This document shows, one piece after another, positions 42,073 to 50,972 of a stretch of 64,000 bases of DNA. The stretch lies in assembly GCA_023663185.1 (NCBI GenBank), contig JAMPHY010000017.1, forward strand, positions 1-64,000, given 5' to 3'. The first letter of the stretch is position 1. Each line of letters begins with the position of its first letter. Made by a program: the position numbers and the translations under genes. The notes under the pieces were generated by a model that saw nothing but the letters and a program-made list of their open reading frames with translations, was not told the origin of the DNA and made no database searches. Origin of the DNA: Clostridiales bacterium (GTDB lineage Bacteria > Bacillota > Clostridia > Lachnospirales > Lachnospiraceae).

Positions 42073-42101
42073 ATTTTACCACAATCGAACATATGTTTCA
42101 A
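42073..42101 (-). promoter_or_regulatory. Promoter with embedded LexA box for the NusG-II/Gx/ruvAB operon
   Basis: Minus strand TTGAAA (42101-42096), a 17-base spacer, and TAAAAT (42078-42073) with a TG extension. The plus-strand site CGAACATATGTTTC (42086-42099) fits CGAACRNRYGTTYC at every position and covers the -35/spacer. The promoter overlaps the hflC-like stop codon. Confidence 0.85.
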
Positions 42102-43189
42102 TACTGTCCGTTAAAAATTTGTGCAATCGGCGAGTCATCAGAAAGAATAATAGTCTTATTGCCGTTCATACTTGCCTCAAGCGCATCCAGCGCCCTTACA
42201 AACGAATAAAAATCCGCCTTATCGGGATCAGAATACGCATCTGAAAGAATACGCATATATTCCGCTTCGCCCTCAGCAATAACCGCTTCTGCCTGCGCCT
42301 CGGCGTTAGAAAGCATAATTGAAACTTCTTTATCCGTCGTGTTCTCTATGATTTTCGCCTGCGATTTTCCTTCTGCCGTATACTGCGCGGCAATATTCTC
42401 CCTTTCGGATATCATTCTGGTATATACAGCCTGCTTGTTATCGTCCGGCAAATCCAGCTTCTTTACTTCCACGGTCACAATTTCGATTCCATACTGTTCT
42501 TCCACATTCGCTATCTGGTCCATTATCTCTTCCGTCAAAGATTTAATTTCAATGACTTCCTCTTCCGCCGGAAGCTGCATATCATTATTCACCACGTCAG
42601 TCTCCGTCTGGTCCGATACAACAGTCATTTTACCATCGCGACTCACTATGACTTCGTCCTGCTTCATATTGGAAATGGTATTCTTGGTCGCATTATATAC
42701 GATAGTGTCTATACGCCTCTCCGCATTTGCCACAGAACCGCTCAAGGTCTGCGCGAATTTAAGAGGATCAGTAACCCGCCATAAAACATAGCTGTCAACA
42801 ATCATCGACTTTTTATCGGAAGTAATGACGTCCGAGGCAGGTAAATCGTATAAAAGAAGCTCTCTTGGAACTACGTCCACCGTCTCGATAAAAGGCATTT
42901 TAAAGCTGAGTCCCGACTGAGAAATTACCCTCTGCACCCTTCCAAACTGCCTAATAAGTTTATATTGGTTTTCCTTAGTGATAACCATGCTGTTAGCTCC
43001 GACGATAAAAACCGCCACTACAACGATTAACGCTACAATCCCGACAAAAGATTTTTTACCCTTGCCGGAACCTTTTTTCGTGCCGTTGGAGTTAAAACGC
43101 TCATACTCCATATTCGGTCCGCCGTTCTGTCCCGTCGGTCCTGACTGATTGTATTGATTTTGATTATATTGATTCTGATTGTATACCAT
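42098..43189 (-). CDS. hflC: SPFH/band 7 protein, HflC-like
   Basis: 363 residues. A Gln/Asn-rich N-terminus (NQNQYNQ repeats), one membrane helix (about 44-66), the SPFH domain (VITKENQYKLIRQFGRVQRVI...), and a coiled coil with AQAEAVIAEGEAEYMRIL. HflC pairs with HflK in a membrane complex that modulates FtsH. Insertions around the middle (EEEVIEIKSLTEEIMDQ) are longer than in E. coli HflC. Starts 3 bp after the hflK-like gene ends. Confidence 0.88.
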   Translation of the reverse strand: MVYNQNQYNQNQYNQSGPTGQNGGPNMEYERFNSNGTKKGSGKGKKSFVGIVALIVVVAVFIVGANSMVITKENQYKLIRQFGRVQRVISQSGLSFKMPFIETVDVVPRELLLYDLPASDVITSDKKSMIVDSYVLWRVTDPLKFAQTLSGSVANAERRIDTIVYNATKNTISNMKQDEVIVSRDGKMTVVSDQTETDVVNNDMQLPAEEEVIEIKSLTEEIMDQIANVEEQYGIEIVTVEVKKLDLPDDNKQAVYTRMISERENIAAQYTAEGKSQAKIIENTTDKEVSIMLSNAEAQAEAVIAEGEAEYMRILSDAYSDPDKADFYSFVRALDALEASMNGNKTIILSDDSPIAQIFNGQY

Positions 43190-43192
43190 GCC

Positions 43193-44245
43193 TTATTCCT
43201 CCCCTGCGGAATCGCTGCCAGCAGTATCATTCGTACCGCGTCCGCTTATATTACCATTATTCATACCGTTATTATCCGTCACGGTATTTTCGCTATCGCT
43301 AACGAAACTATCTAACGGCAGAACCGTGCTTGTCGTGCCGTCCGAGCTTTGAATTACTACTTTAACATCAGGCAGGACATTTTCCATTGCCTCATAGAAC
43401 ATTCTCTTCTTTGTCACTTCCGGATATTTTACATATTCGTCATACATGGCATTAAATCTTGCAACCTGACCGTTCGCCTCATTGATACGCTGCTGCTTCT
43501 GCGCTTCTGCATTCTGTAAAATCGCATCTGACTCCGCCTCTGCATTGGGAATCTGTTCATTGCGGTATTTGTTGGCGTTATTAAGCGCCGTTTCTTTCCC
43601 CTGCTTCGCGGTCTCCACCTCTTTAAAGGCATTGCTTACTTCCTCTGTCGGCGGCTCTGCGTCCTGAATGGTAATATTGACAAGCTGAATGCCTATATCA
43701 TAAGAATCAAGCTTCTCCAATATCATCTGCTTAATATTCGCCTGAATCTCATTCTTACCTGTCGTCAGCACACTGTCAACTTTATATGAACCTATTGTGG
43801 TTCTGATACAGTTCTGCGCGATATTCCTAAGTATTTCTTCGGGATCCTCGGAAGCGTACAACGCCTTCACCGGATCTGTTACACGGTACTCCGCATAGAA
43901 ATCCACGTTGATAAAATTATAATCTGACGTAATCATTATCGCGTCCGTATCGTCTCCGCCGCCGTCGAGACTATATCCGATGGAAAAACCCTTAATAGTC
44001 GTATTTACCTTAGTTACCGTCTGAATAAAGGGAATTTTAAAATGCAGTCCCGGCGTCGTTACCGCCTTCGGCTCTCCAAAGGTGCATACTACCGCCTGCT
44101 CCTCTTCCTGAATGGTATAATACGAACCTCTCACAACTATAAGCGCCGCAATGACTATTACCACAATTACGGCTATAAATGCAGTTTTGCCGCTATTTTG
44201 GCTTTTGTTTCTTTGCGGTTGGTTCACCCTGTTTCCTCCAATCAT
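43193..44245 (-). CDS. hflK: SPFH/band 7 protein, HflK-like
   Basis: 350 residues. A short basic N-terminus, a membrane helix (about 21-42), the SPFH domain beginning YYTIQEEEQAVVCTFGEP, and a coiled coil with NAEAQKQQRINEANGQVARF, the HflK hallmark. A Gly/Asn/Ser-rich tail (SGRGTNDTAGSDSAGEE). Forms a pair with the HflC-like protein. A GGGAGG site precedes the ATG. Confidence 0.88.
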   Translation of the reverse strand: MIGGNRVNQPQRNKSQNSGKTAFIAVIVVIVIAALIVVRGSYYTIQEEEQAVVCTFGEPKAVTTPGLHFKIPFIQTVTKVNTTIKGFSIGYSLDGGGDDTDAIMITSDYNFINVDFYAEYRVTDPVKALYASEDPEEILRNIAQNCIRTTIGSYKVDSVLTTGKNEIQANIKQMILEKLDSYDIGIQLVNITIQDAEPPTEEVSNAFKEVETAKQGKETALNNANKYRNEQIPNAEAESDAILQNAEAQKQQRINEANGQVARFNAMYDEYVKYPEVTKKRMFYEAMENVLPDVKVVIQSSDGTTSTVLPLDSFVSDSENTVTDNNGMNNGNISGRGTNDTAGSDSAGEE

Positions 44246-44325
44246 AACTTTTCCTCCCGTATATAATTGCTTATTTTTACTAAAAGATATTATATAACAA
44301 AGTTCTATATAATACTAATAAAATA

Positions 44326-44344
44326 TTCCTAAAATTATTAGGAA
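44326..44344. promoter_or_regulatory. Inverted repeat between divergent genes
   Basis: TTCCTAA-AATTA-TTAGGAA, a perfect 7-bp inverted repeat in the divergent region of hflK and the phosphatase gene. It is upstream of both genes, so an operator is more likely than a terminator. Confidence 0.45.
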
Positions 44345-44350
44345 ATGTTG

Positions 44351-44380
44351 TTAAACATTTTTATGGTGATATGTTATAAT
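44351..44380 (+). promoter_or_regulatory. Promoter of the histidine phosphatase gene
   Basis: TTAAAC (44351-44356), an 18-base spacer, and TATAAT (44375-44380) with a TG extension (TGTTATAAT). The strong extended -10 compensates for a weak -35. Confidence 0.6.
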
Positions 44381-44416
44381 ATATATTTAGTATGAGAAAG
44401 GAACATAAAACCCGAC

Positions 44417-45148
44417 ATGAGAATAATTTTTATAAGACACGGCAATCCGGACTACATCAATGACTCCCTTACGGAAAAAGGCGTCCGTGAAGCTAAACTT
44501 CTAGCAAAAAGGACGGCAAAATGGGAAAACATCACAGACATATACTGTTCTCCGCTTGGCAGGGCGCAAAAGACGGCGTCATATTCACTTGCAGCGATGA
44601 AGCGCGAAGCCACAACTTATGAATGGCTTAAAGAATTTTTCTATCCGATTGATGATCCCACTACTGGACGACACGGCGTTCCGTGGGACTTTATGCCTGA
44701 ATACTGGACTGAAATCGACGATATGTACGATAAGGACAATTGGAAAAATACGGAAATCTACCGTTCTAACCCTGAACTGACGCCGGCATATAACGAAGTA
44801 TGCGCCGGTATAGACAGCATTCTGGAAAAATACGGTTACAAACGTTACCATAACTATTATGTGACGGAGCATAAAGAAACTCCCGAAACTCAGGACGCAA
44901 CTATTGTGTTCTTCTGCCATCTTGGAGTCACTTTTGTAATGATGAGCCATTTGCTCGGCGTCTCGCCCGCGGTGCTTTTCCACGGTTTCTTTGTAGCGCC
45001 TACTTCCCTGACTATCCTTACAACCGAGGAGCGTATTCCGGGCAAGGCGGTATTCCGCACGCAAGTTCTGGGCGATACTACCCATCTTCACGACGGAGCA
45101 GAACCAATTTCAGCGGCAGGGTATTTTACAGATGTATTTCAGGGTTGA
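44417..45148 (+). CDS. Histidine phosphatase family protein
   Basis: 243 residues. The RHG motif IIFIRHGNPDY holds the phosphorylated His8. Arg in SPLGRAQKTA and a second His in FFCHLGVTFVMM complete the phosphoglycerate-mutase-like active site. Substrate unknown. One of few plus-strand genes here, monocistronic, with an extended -10 promoter. Confidence 0.9.
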   Translation: MRIIFIRHGNPDYINDSLTEKGVREAKLLAKRTAKWENITDIYCSPLGRAQKTASYSLAAMKREATTYEWLKEFFYPIDDPTTGRHGVPWDFMPEYWTEIDDMYDKDNWKNTEIYRSNPELTPAYNEVCAGIDSILEKYGYKRYHNYYVTEHKETPETQDATIVFFCHLGVTFVMMSHLLGVSPAVLFHGFFVAPTSLTILTTEERIPGKAVFRTQVLGDTTHLHDGAEPISAAGYFTDVFQG

Positions 45149-45204
45149 TAGGCAGCTTGGATTTGTTATAAATCAATCATTTATGCTTTTTGGTGACTTA
45201 ATTA

Positions 45205-45519
45205 TCAAATCATCCTATTTTCATAATCCTGAAGTTCGTGAAAAATATTATCCACAAAGACCGTGTCCTTTTCAACTCTATAAATCATAAAATATCTGTG
45301 GGACATAAAATTAATGCGCCTATATCCAAGTTCCTTCAAATGTGGATTTTCACACATCTTTAAGTTCTCAGCAGCATGAGTCAACGTAGTTATAGTTGCT
45401 TCAAAATCATCCAACAGATTACAGGCAGCCTGCTTGCTTTTCTTTTCAAGCAGAAGATATTGCACAAACTTATCCATGTCTGCTTCTGCATCCTCTGTGA
45501 TAATTACCTTATAATCCAT
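45205..45519 (-). CDS. RelE/ParE-family toxin
   Basis: 104 residues: start YKVIITEDAEADMDKFVQYL, middle HLKELGYRRINFMSHRYFMIYRVEKDTVFVDNIFHELQDY. This is the RelE/ParE fold of type II toxins. RelE-like (mRNA cleavage) or ParE-like (gyrase) activity cannot be told by eye. It overlaps its antitoxin gene by 11 bp. Confidence 0.88.
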   Translation of the reverse strand: MDYKVIITEDAEADMDKFVQYLLLEKKSKQAACNLLDDFEATITTLTHAAENLKMCENPHLKELGYRRINFMSHRYFMIYRVEKDTVFVDNIFHELQDYENRMI

Positions 45520-45811
45520 ACTTCCTCCTCAGATTAGCAACAACCTTATCTGCTTCTTGGTATTTTCCTTCTTCACAATGTTCTCTGGAACGCTTTAACT
45601 TTGCCAGAATTTCCTCTTCTGTCATTGCCTCATATGGAACATATCCTGCTCTGTCATTTTTTTTAATTTCAAAAGGAAATCCGTTATTTGCAACAGCCTG
45701 TGTTAAAAACATTCTGATTGCAGTTGTCGTATCCGTACCGAGATCTTTAAACAACGTATCCGATTTTTGTTTTAAATCATCATCTACCCTTACCTGAATC
45801 GTACTTGCCAT
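45509..45811 (-). CDS. RelB/DinJ-family antitoxin
   Basis: 100 residues from the ATG at 45811 (MASTIQVRVDDDLKQKSD). The N-terminal ribbon-helix-helix DNA-binding domain with GTDTTTAIRMFLTQAV is typical of DinJ/RelB. The C-terminal tail should wrap the toxin. The GTGA-TTT-TCAC palindrome upstream is a candidate autoregulatory operator. Confidence 0.88.
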   Translation of the reverse strand: MASTIQVRVDDDLKQKSDTLFKDLGTDTTTAIRMFLTQAVANNGFPFEIKKNDRAGYVPYEAMTEEEILAKLKRSREHCEEGKYQEADKVVANLRRKYGL

Positions 45812-45838
45812 AATAATTACCATGCTCCTCTCTTAGCT

Positions 45839-45851
45839 TGTGATTTTCACA
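45839..45851. promoter_or_regulatory. Candidate operator of the toxin-antitoxin pair
   Basis: Palindrome TGTGA-TTT-TCACA 28 bp before the antitoxin start, of the size bound by ribbon-helix-helix antitoxins. Confidence 0.4.
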
Positions 45852-45953
45852 CTATACATTATTTCACCCCTATGTAAATTATAATGCTGAATCATTGCTA
45901 AATCAATACATTTTAACTCATTTATTACAACTGTAACAATCATAACCGCCGGC

Positions 45954-47072
45954 TTACCCAGTGGTGCTGATATTTCCAACTATCTCTAAAATCCAATTTG
46001 CGTCCTCTTCTTCCAATTCAAAATAATGACCTTCAATAGCCAAAAGCTTGCAGCTATCGTTACAAAACTTTGCATACAACTCTTCGCCATTGACATAAAA
46101 GATAAAATTTATATCATAGAGACAATTAGAATCAATAGATTTGATATTTGCCCGCTTTAATATCCCCTTCATTTGCTCTATTTCCTTCTCACTAAACTGA
46201 TATGACTCGCCTTTATCCATAGACAATTCAATTTTTTCAATTAAATCAAACTTAATACCGTTCAATTCTCTATATTCTGCCAGCGCTTTAATTTTTTCCA
46301 CCGCCTCTGATGATTTCAGCCAAAAGCAGATATCATTTTCCTCTTTATCTGAAATTACATATATACATATCCTATCATCGTCAAATACGCTAAAATTCAC
46401 CCGTATACGTTCACTATCCATCGTCAGCAATACAATAGAAAAATCAATTCCCAATAAATGCGCATTCGGATTTATTGTTTCCGCTTCGCTAAGTATTTTT
46501 GAATTTTCAATACTATTTATAAAATCAATAATATCTTCCCGCTTATCTTGAATTATCGTCATGTCCCTTCCAGCAATTTTCTTTGTAACAGCTATTATGG
46601 CGCTTTGCGGAAAGGATATATGGTTGTCATTTAAAGAAAATGAGGTATCTTCGCGATTTAAGTATATCGATTCTGAATTAATGGCAAGCGCATCTCCTTC
46701 AATTAATTTGTTTTCTGTCAAAAGCGTACTTTCTTCTCCTATGTCTGTATGATGGCTATATAGAACAGAATCTTCCCAGATGTTTTTCATAGTCTCAAAA
46801 AATTTATTTCTGTACGCCGCAACGCTCATTGACAGCAGAAAAATCAAACCGCTTGCACATATTATTAAAACAGCCGCTTTCTTAGCCTGCCTTACAAATA
46901 TATTTATCCACGGGTGCGCTTCCCTTCGTATTTGTTTCTTCATTCTGCGCTCAAATTTATCTGAAAATTGATATTCATAATTAGTCTGACTTTCCAGCTC
47001 CTTTATAATAGCCGTATCGACAAGCGGCATATATTTATAAAGCCATTCATCAGTTACCTGAATACGTTCCAT
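45954..47072 (-). CDS. Putative anti-sigma factor (single-pass membrane protein)
   Basis: 372 residues. A cytoplasmic N-terminus of about 68 residues, a membrane helix (about 69-87, AVLIICASGLIFLLSMSV), and a large extracytoplasmic part with no recognisable enzyme motif. It overlaps the ECF sigma gene by 23 bp, the usual sigma/anti-sigma arrangement, and has GGAGG before its ATG. Inference from context; sequence similarity to named anti-sigma families is weak. Confidence 0.7.
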   Translation of the reverse strand: MERIQVTDEWLYKYMPLVDTAIIKELESQTNYEYQFSDKFERRMKKQIRREAHPWINIFVRQAKKAAVLIICASGLIFLLSMSVAAYRNKFFETMKNIWEDSVLYSHHTDIGEESTLLTENKLIEGDALAINSESIYLNREDTSFSLNDNHISFPQSAIIAVTKKIAGRDMTIIQDKREDIIDFINSIENSKILSEAETINPNAHLLGIDFSIVLLTMDSERIRVNFSVFDDDRICIYVISDKEENDICFWLKSSEAVEKIKALAEYRELNGIKFDLIEKIELSMDKGESYQFSEKEIEQMKGILKRANIKSIDSNCLYDINFIFYVNGEELYAKFCNDSCKLLAIEGHYFELEEEDANWILEIVGNISTTG

Positions 47073-47604
47073 TCTCGTTATCCTCCAATTTTCTTAACGC
47101 TTCCTCAATCATCAGCTTTCCTCTGGCAATCCGCTGTCTGAGCGTTCCTTCCTTAATTCCGCACAATTTTGCAATCTCCTTATTTTCTAAATTTGCCGAA
47201 TATTTCAGTAAAAAAATATCCCTATATTTTACCGGCAGGTTCTTTAACACCTCTAAAACGCTATTTTCCACATCTGTCTCCGTATATGATAACTGCGCAT
47301 TCTCATTAAGTTCATCTATATATATTTCTTTCTGCATCTGCATACGCCTCTTCCTATATATGTCTATTGACACATTCTTTGTAATGGCAATCAGATACCT
47401 TTTTGTCGCCACGCTGTCCGTTTCGCCTACTTTATCCATGTTTTTAGTAAGACGCATAAACGCCTCATGTACCGCGTCCTCTGCAAGAAAACTATCCTGC
47501 AGTATATCTGTGGCGACTTTCTGCAGCAAATATCTATATTTTTCATATAGAATGACAAATTTTCTTCTCTCTTCCGCAGTATCTATCATCATCAAAAAAA
47601 TCAT
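47050..47604 (-). CDS. RNA polymerase ECF-type sigma factor
   Basis: 184 residues. Region 2 is seen in SFLAEDAVHEAFMRLTKNMDKV and TKNVSIDIYRKRR; region 4 in LPVKYRDIFLLKYSANLENKEIAKLCGIKEGTLRQRIARGK. It directs polymerase to stress-type promoters, held inactive by the membrane protein encoded next. Start ATG 47604 with GAGGGA 7 bases upstream. Confidence 0.92.
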   Translation of the reverse strand: MIFLMMIDTAEERRKFVILYEKYRYLLQKVATDILQDSFLAEDAVHEAFMRLTKNMDKVGETDSVATKRYLIAITKNVSIDIYRKRRMQMQKEIYIDELNENAQLSYTETDVENSVLEVLKNLPVKYRDIFLLKYSANLENKEIAKLCGIKEGTLRQRIARGKLMIEEALRKLEDNENGTYSGN

Positions 47605-47720
47605 GCTTTTCCCTCGTTAATGCTATTCTTTGGTTTTCTCATTAATTATAACGAAAAATCTAAGATGTTTTGTTACATTTTGTATCGAATATTTACATTT
47701 TCGGGCTGCCTGCTTTTACA

Positions 47721-47762
47721 TAAAAATAAATCCAGTGTATTCTAAATCTTGAATACACTGGA
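47721..47762 (-). terminator. Intrinsic terminator after the rhamnosidase gene
   Basis: A perfect 12-bp stem (TCCAGTGTATTC 47731-47742 with GAATACACTGGA 47751-47762) with a T-rich run on its minus-strand side (ATTTATTTTTA). It lies 6 bp after the rhamnosidase stop. Confidence 0.88.
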
Positions 47763-47767
47763 TTGCA

Positions 47768-49993
47768 TTAAATTTCATACGAATACTCACCCGCACCAAC
47801 CTTTTCCACTCTCTCATCTGGAAGATGTATCTCCGCTTCCGTGGGCACTGCCACGGAAATAGTCAGTCTATCATCATGATAACTCCATGCAGATTTAATT
47901 TCTCCTGCCCTTGATAAATATCTTCCTGATACACTGACAAGCCGCTTATCCGGATATGGCTGAATTTTCACCTTTTTGAATCCGGGTTCCAACGGTTTTA
48001 TTCCCAATATATACTGATAATAAAATTCTCCTACACTTCCAAAAGCATAATGGTTGAAAGAAACCATATTATCATCCGACATTTTATCTTCATTTACAGT
48101 TCCATCTTCACGGATAGCATCCCATCGCTCCCATGTGGTTGTGGCTCCTCTGTTAATCTGGTACATCCACCCCGGACACCCTTCATGCAGCAAGACGTCA
48201 TATGCTAATTCCGTTTCCCCTGCTTCTATCAGCAGAGGAAGTAAATGCTCTGTTGCAAAAAATCCGGTCGTCAAACCATCTCTGCGGACATTTTCCGCAT
48301 ATTTTTTCAAGACTTTCTTACGCAGTTCACCTTCCGGGATTACAAATTTAAGCGCCATGATATAAGCCGATTGATAATCGCCCGCCACATCTCCATCCTC
48401 TTTTACAAACATCTGCATATAGGTGTTTCTTGTCGCCTCATATTGTGTTTTGTAGTGTGACGCATCTCTCTGTTTTCCAAGCATTTCCGCTGTCTCACTT
48501 AAGACTTTCAGATCATGGACAATAAAAGAATTAGAAATCGGATTGTTGTGCTGTGCCTGCCATGCCGTGTCTTTTCCCATTGCCAGCCAGTCGCCCAGAT
48601 TAGCGCCAAGCCACAGATTCTTTCCGTCCATATGACGTATTTCACAGTCTACATGGGCTTTCATGCTGTCATACATTTCCCGCAGATATCGATCGGTTCC
48701 GTATTGCTGCAAAAGCATTTCCGGAATGATGGTTACGGCATTTCCCCAACCCAGCATATTGATAAAGCCAACGCCCGCGCTACTTTGTGCCGGAATTGTA
48801 GGAGCTACATAGCCCTCTGTGTTGTCTGTCTGAGAATGACGTATGTCAGTGAAAAATTTGTCCCAGAAAGCTTCCGTATCATAGTTGAAAGCCCCTGTCT
48901 GTGCAAAGACATGACCGTCTCCGGTATATCCCATTCGTTCGTCCCGCTGTGGACAATCGGTAGGCACTTCGATATAATTGGAACGCTGCCCCCAGAGCTG
49001 ATTGTCGAAAAGCCGCTGTACTTTGGCGTTGTCACAGGTAAAATATCCGGTGCGTGGCATTTCAGTGTGAAGTACACGCGCCGTCAAAAGACCTTCGGCG
49101 TAATCGCAGCCAGAAAGTTCTACATACCGGAAACCCATATAAGTAAAGCGTGGACAATAAAAACGGTTATTCTTGCTTTTATGGTACACAATCTGAGCCT
49201 TCGCCTTACGTAGATTGGCAGTATAAAGGCTTCCGTCCGCATTCAAAATCTCACCGTGGCGCAGAGTCAGGCATTCGCTATTCATTTTTTCCGGATTAAT
49301 CTCAATAATACCCGCAAAGTTCTGTCCAAAATCTAAGATAGTCACATCGCCATGCTTCGTCACTGACTGTACCGGCATGATTTCTTGCAATCTGGTAGCT
49401 ATTTTACTCAGCTCGATTACATCCGGCAGCGGACCGGAGAAAGGAACGGGCGGATACGCTGTCTGGGGGGTATCCTCATTATACACTTCCCCATCATAAA
49501 ATCCTGCGTAGGCGTAAGGAGAAGGGATAGCAGTCACATCTTTATCCCTTGAAGTATGGCGGATTACTTTATCATCAACATCAGTGATTTCCAGCGCCCA
49601 GGATACTGCCGGACGTTCACCATAAATCTGAGTTTTATTATCGCATGTGAAGCGGCCGCAATACCAGCCCTGGCCCAGATATACCCGCAAAACAGGCTGG
49701 TTTTGCATTATATCAGTCTTATTTAACGCAGAATTTTGCTTTAAAATACATTTTTGCAAGATTTCCGTCACGTCATAGGTTTGATATGTAAGATGCCTGG
49801 GATAATATGTATAGCCCGGTGCAAAAAAGTCCTCCCCGATTTTCTGACCGTTGATTTCCGACTCATAAACGCCTAATGCTGTGATGGTTAAAGTAGCCTT
49901 TTTCACTGCTCCTGCGCTTACAGGCTGTTCAAATACTTCTACTGCGCCCTCAGTGTAGGGGCGTTCAGTAGTTATAAAATAAAAGTCTGTCAT
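47768..49993 (-). CDS. Alpha-L-rhamnosidase (GH78)
   Basis: 741 residues without a signal peptide, so probably cytoplasmic. N-terminal beta domains (VYESEINGQKIGEDFFAPGYTYY) and an alpha/alpha barrel with the catalytic-acid region VPTDCPQRDERMGYTGDGHVFA. A C-terminal beta domain ends the protein. It releases terminal rhamnose from glycosides. Last of GH2, TIM-barrel, GH78 in one transcript. Terminal rhamnose-uronate linkages would fit the neighbouring uronate genes. Confidence 0.93.
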   Translation of the reverse strand: MTDFYFITTERPYTEGAVEVFEQPVSAGAVKKATLTITALGVYESEINGQKIGEDFFAPGYTYYPRHLTYQTYDVTEILQKCILKQNSALNKTDIMQNQPVLRVYLGQGWYCGRFTCDNKTQIYGERPAVSWALEITDVDDKVIRHTSRDKDVTAIPSPYAYAGFYDGEVYNEDTPQTAYPPVPFSGPLPDVIELSKIATRLQEIMPVQSVTKHGDVTILDFGQNFAGIIEINPEKMNSECLTLRHGEILNADGSLYTANLRKAKAQIVYHKSKNNRFYCPRFTYMGFRYVELSGCDYAEGLLTARVLHTEMPRTGYFTCDNAKVQRLFDNQLWGQRSNYIEVPTDCPQRDERMGYTGDGHVFAQTGAFNYDTEAFWDKFFTDIRHSQTDNTEGYVAPTIPAQSSAGVGFINMLGWGNAVTIIPEMLLQQYGTDRYLREMYDSMKAHVDCEIRHMDGKNLWLGANLGDWLAMGKDTAWQAQHNNPISNSFIVHDLKVLSETAEMLGKQRDASHYKTQYEATRNTYMQMFVKEDGDVAGDYQSAYIMALKFVIPEGELRKKVLKKYAENVRRDGLTTGFFATEHLLPLLIEAGETELAYDVLLHEGCPGWMYQINRGATTTWERWDAIREDGTVNEDKMSDDNMVSFNHYAFGSVGEFYYQYILGIKPLEPGFKKVKIQPYPDKRLVSVSGRYLSRAGEIKSAWSYHDDRLTISVAVPTEAEIHLPDERVEKVGAGEYSYEI

Positions 49994-50023
49994 TTTTTTA
50001 CCTCCACTTTTCTTTAAAAATAG

Positions 50024-50875
50024 TCATTTAAAATGTTCATTTAAGAATTTTGCGCTTGTCTGGAAACTTTTTATTGGGGATTTATCTATCCAGTTACGGT
50101 GGCTTTCCAGTATAACAGCGTCAATGCCGTTTATAAGCGCTAACTCCGTTAGACGTTCAAGATCCATATTGCCGGTTCCAAGTTCCATACTGTCACTTTT
50201 TAAAATAGGAGTCATGGCTGGACCGGTCTGCTTAGTTCCCCGGTCATTGATATGCCACAGCTTCATGCGCTGTCCCATACGCTTCATCATTTTTCCCGCG
50301 TCAGCCCCGCCCTCTGTATACCAATAACTATCGAACTCAAAGTTCACATAGCGAGAATCAGTGTCATCCAGCAGAATATCAAAAGCCCTCGTGCTGCCTT
50401 CCACCCTTAGAAGTTCACAGTTATGATTATGGTAAAGCAACTGTATCCCCTGCTTAGCCAGCTCTTCACCCGCCTTATTCAAACGAGCTGCCAAATCCTT
50501 TACCGCCGCCTTATCATTATAGGCAAAACGGTACATACCGGTAATAACAGCGTATTTTGTGCCAAAAGATTTACAATCCTTAACAATAGCGGTCAAATCA
50601 CGTTCCAAACTGCCTAAATCAGTATGCAGACTAACTACCTGCAAACCGCTCTCACTAATCAGCATCGGCCAATCCAGCTTGCCGCCGTTACCTGTGGGCA
50701 TGCCTGCAGCCTTAGTCAACATTCGTACCATCATACCGGTAGGATGAATCATAAAACCGCACAGTTCGATGCCCTGATAGCCGCTCTCATTTAAAAGGCG
50801 CAAGGTTTCCCTAGCCTGGGCTTCTTTGTTCATTACAGTGCCTAGCATAAATTGTTGAATTGCCTTTACAGGCAT
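50024..50875 (-). CDS. Sugar phosphate isomerase/epimerase-type TIM-barrel protein
   Basis: 283 residues from the ATG at 50875 (AAAGGAG 8 bases upstream; the in-frame GTG at 50884 overlaps it). AP-endonuclease-2-like fold: ESGYQGIELCGF, YHNHNCELLRV, FEFDSYWYTEGGAD, LWHINDRG and VILESHRNW. The His/Asp/Glu set would bind a metal. The family covers xylose isomerases, inosose and keto-sugar epimerases. In this operon it may isomerise a product of the glycosidases. Confidence 0.87.
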   Translation of the reverse strand: MPVKAIQQFMLGTVMNKEAQARETLRLLNESGYQGIELCGFMIHPTGMMVRMLTKAAGMPTGNGGKLDWPMLISESGLQVVSLHTDLGSLERDLTAIVKDCKSFGTKYAVITGMYRFAYNDKAAVKDLAARLNKAGEELAKQGIQLLYHNHNCELLRVEGSTRAFDILLDDTDSRYVNFEFDSYWYTEGGADAGKMMKRMGQRMKLWHINDRGTKQTGPAMTPILKSDSMELGTGNMDLERLTELALINGIDAVILESHRNWIDKSPIKSFQTSAKFLNEHFK

Positions 50876-50972
50876 GATAATCACTCCTTTATTCCCGCGA
50901 CAACGAGCCAGAGGGCTGCTTGCTACGGGGTATTTGACTAACTTTATATATTCACAAGGTTGTCAGAATAAC

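Noticed and set aside
42403..42791. Long plus-strand frames antisense to hflC, mutS, obg and others
   Set aside because: They lack ribosome-binding sites and have low-complexity Ser/Leu composition typical of shadows of GC-biased coding strands.
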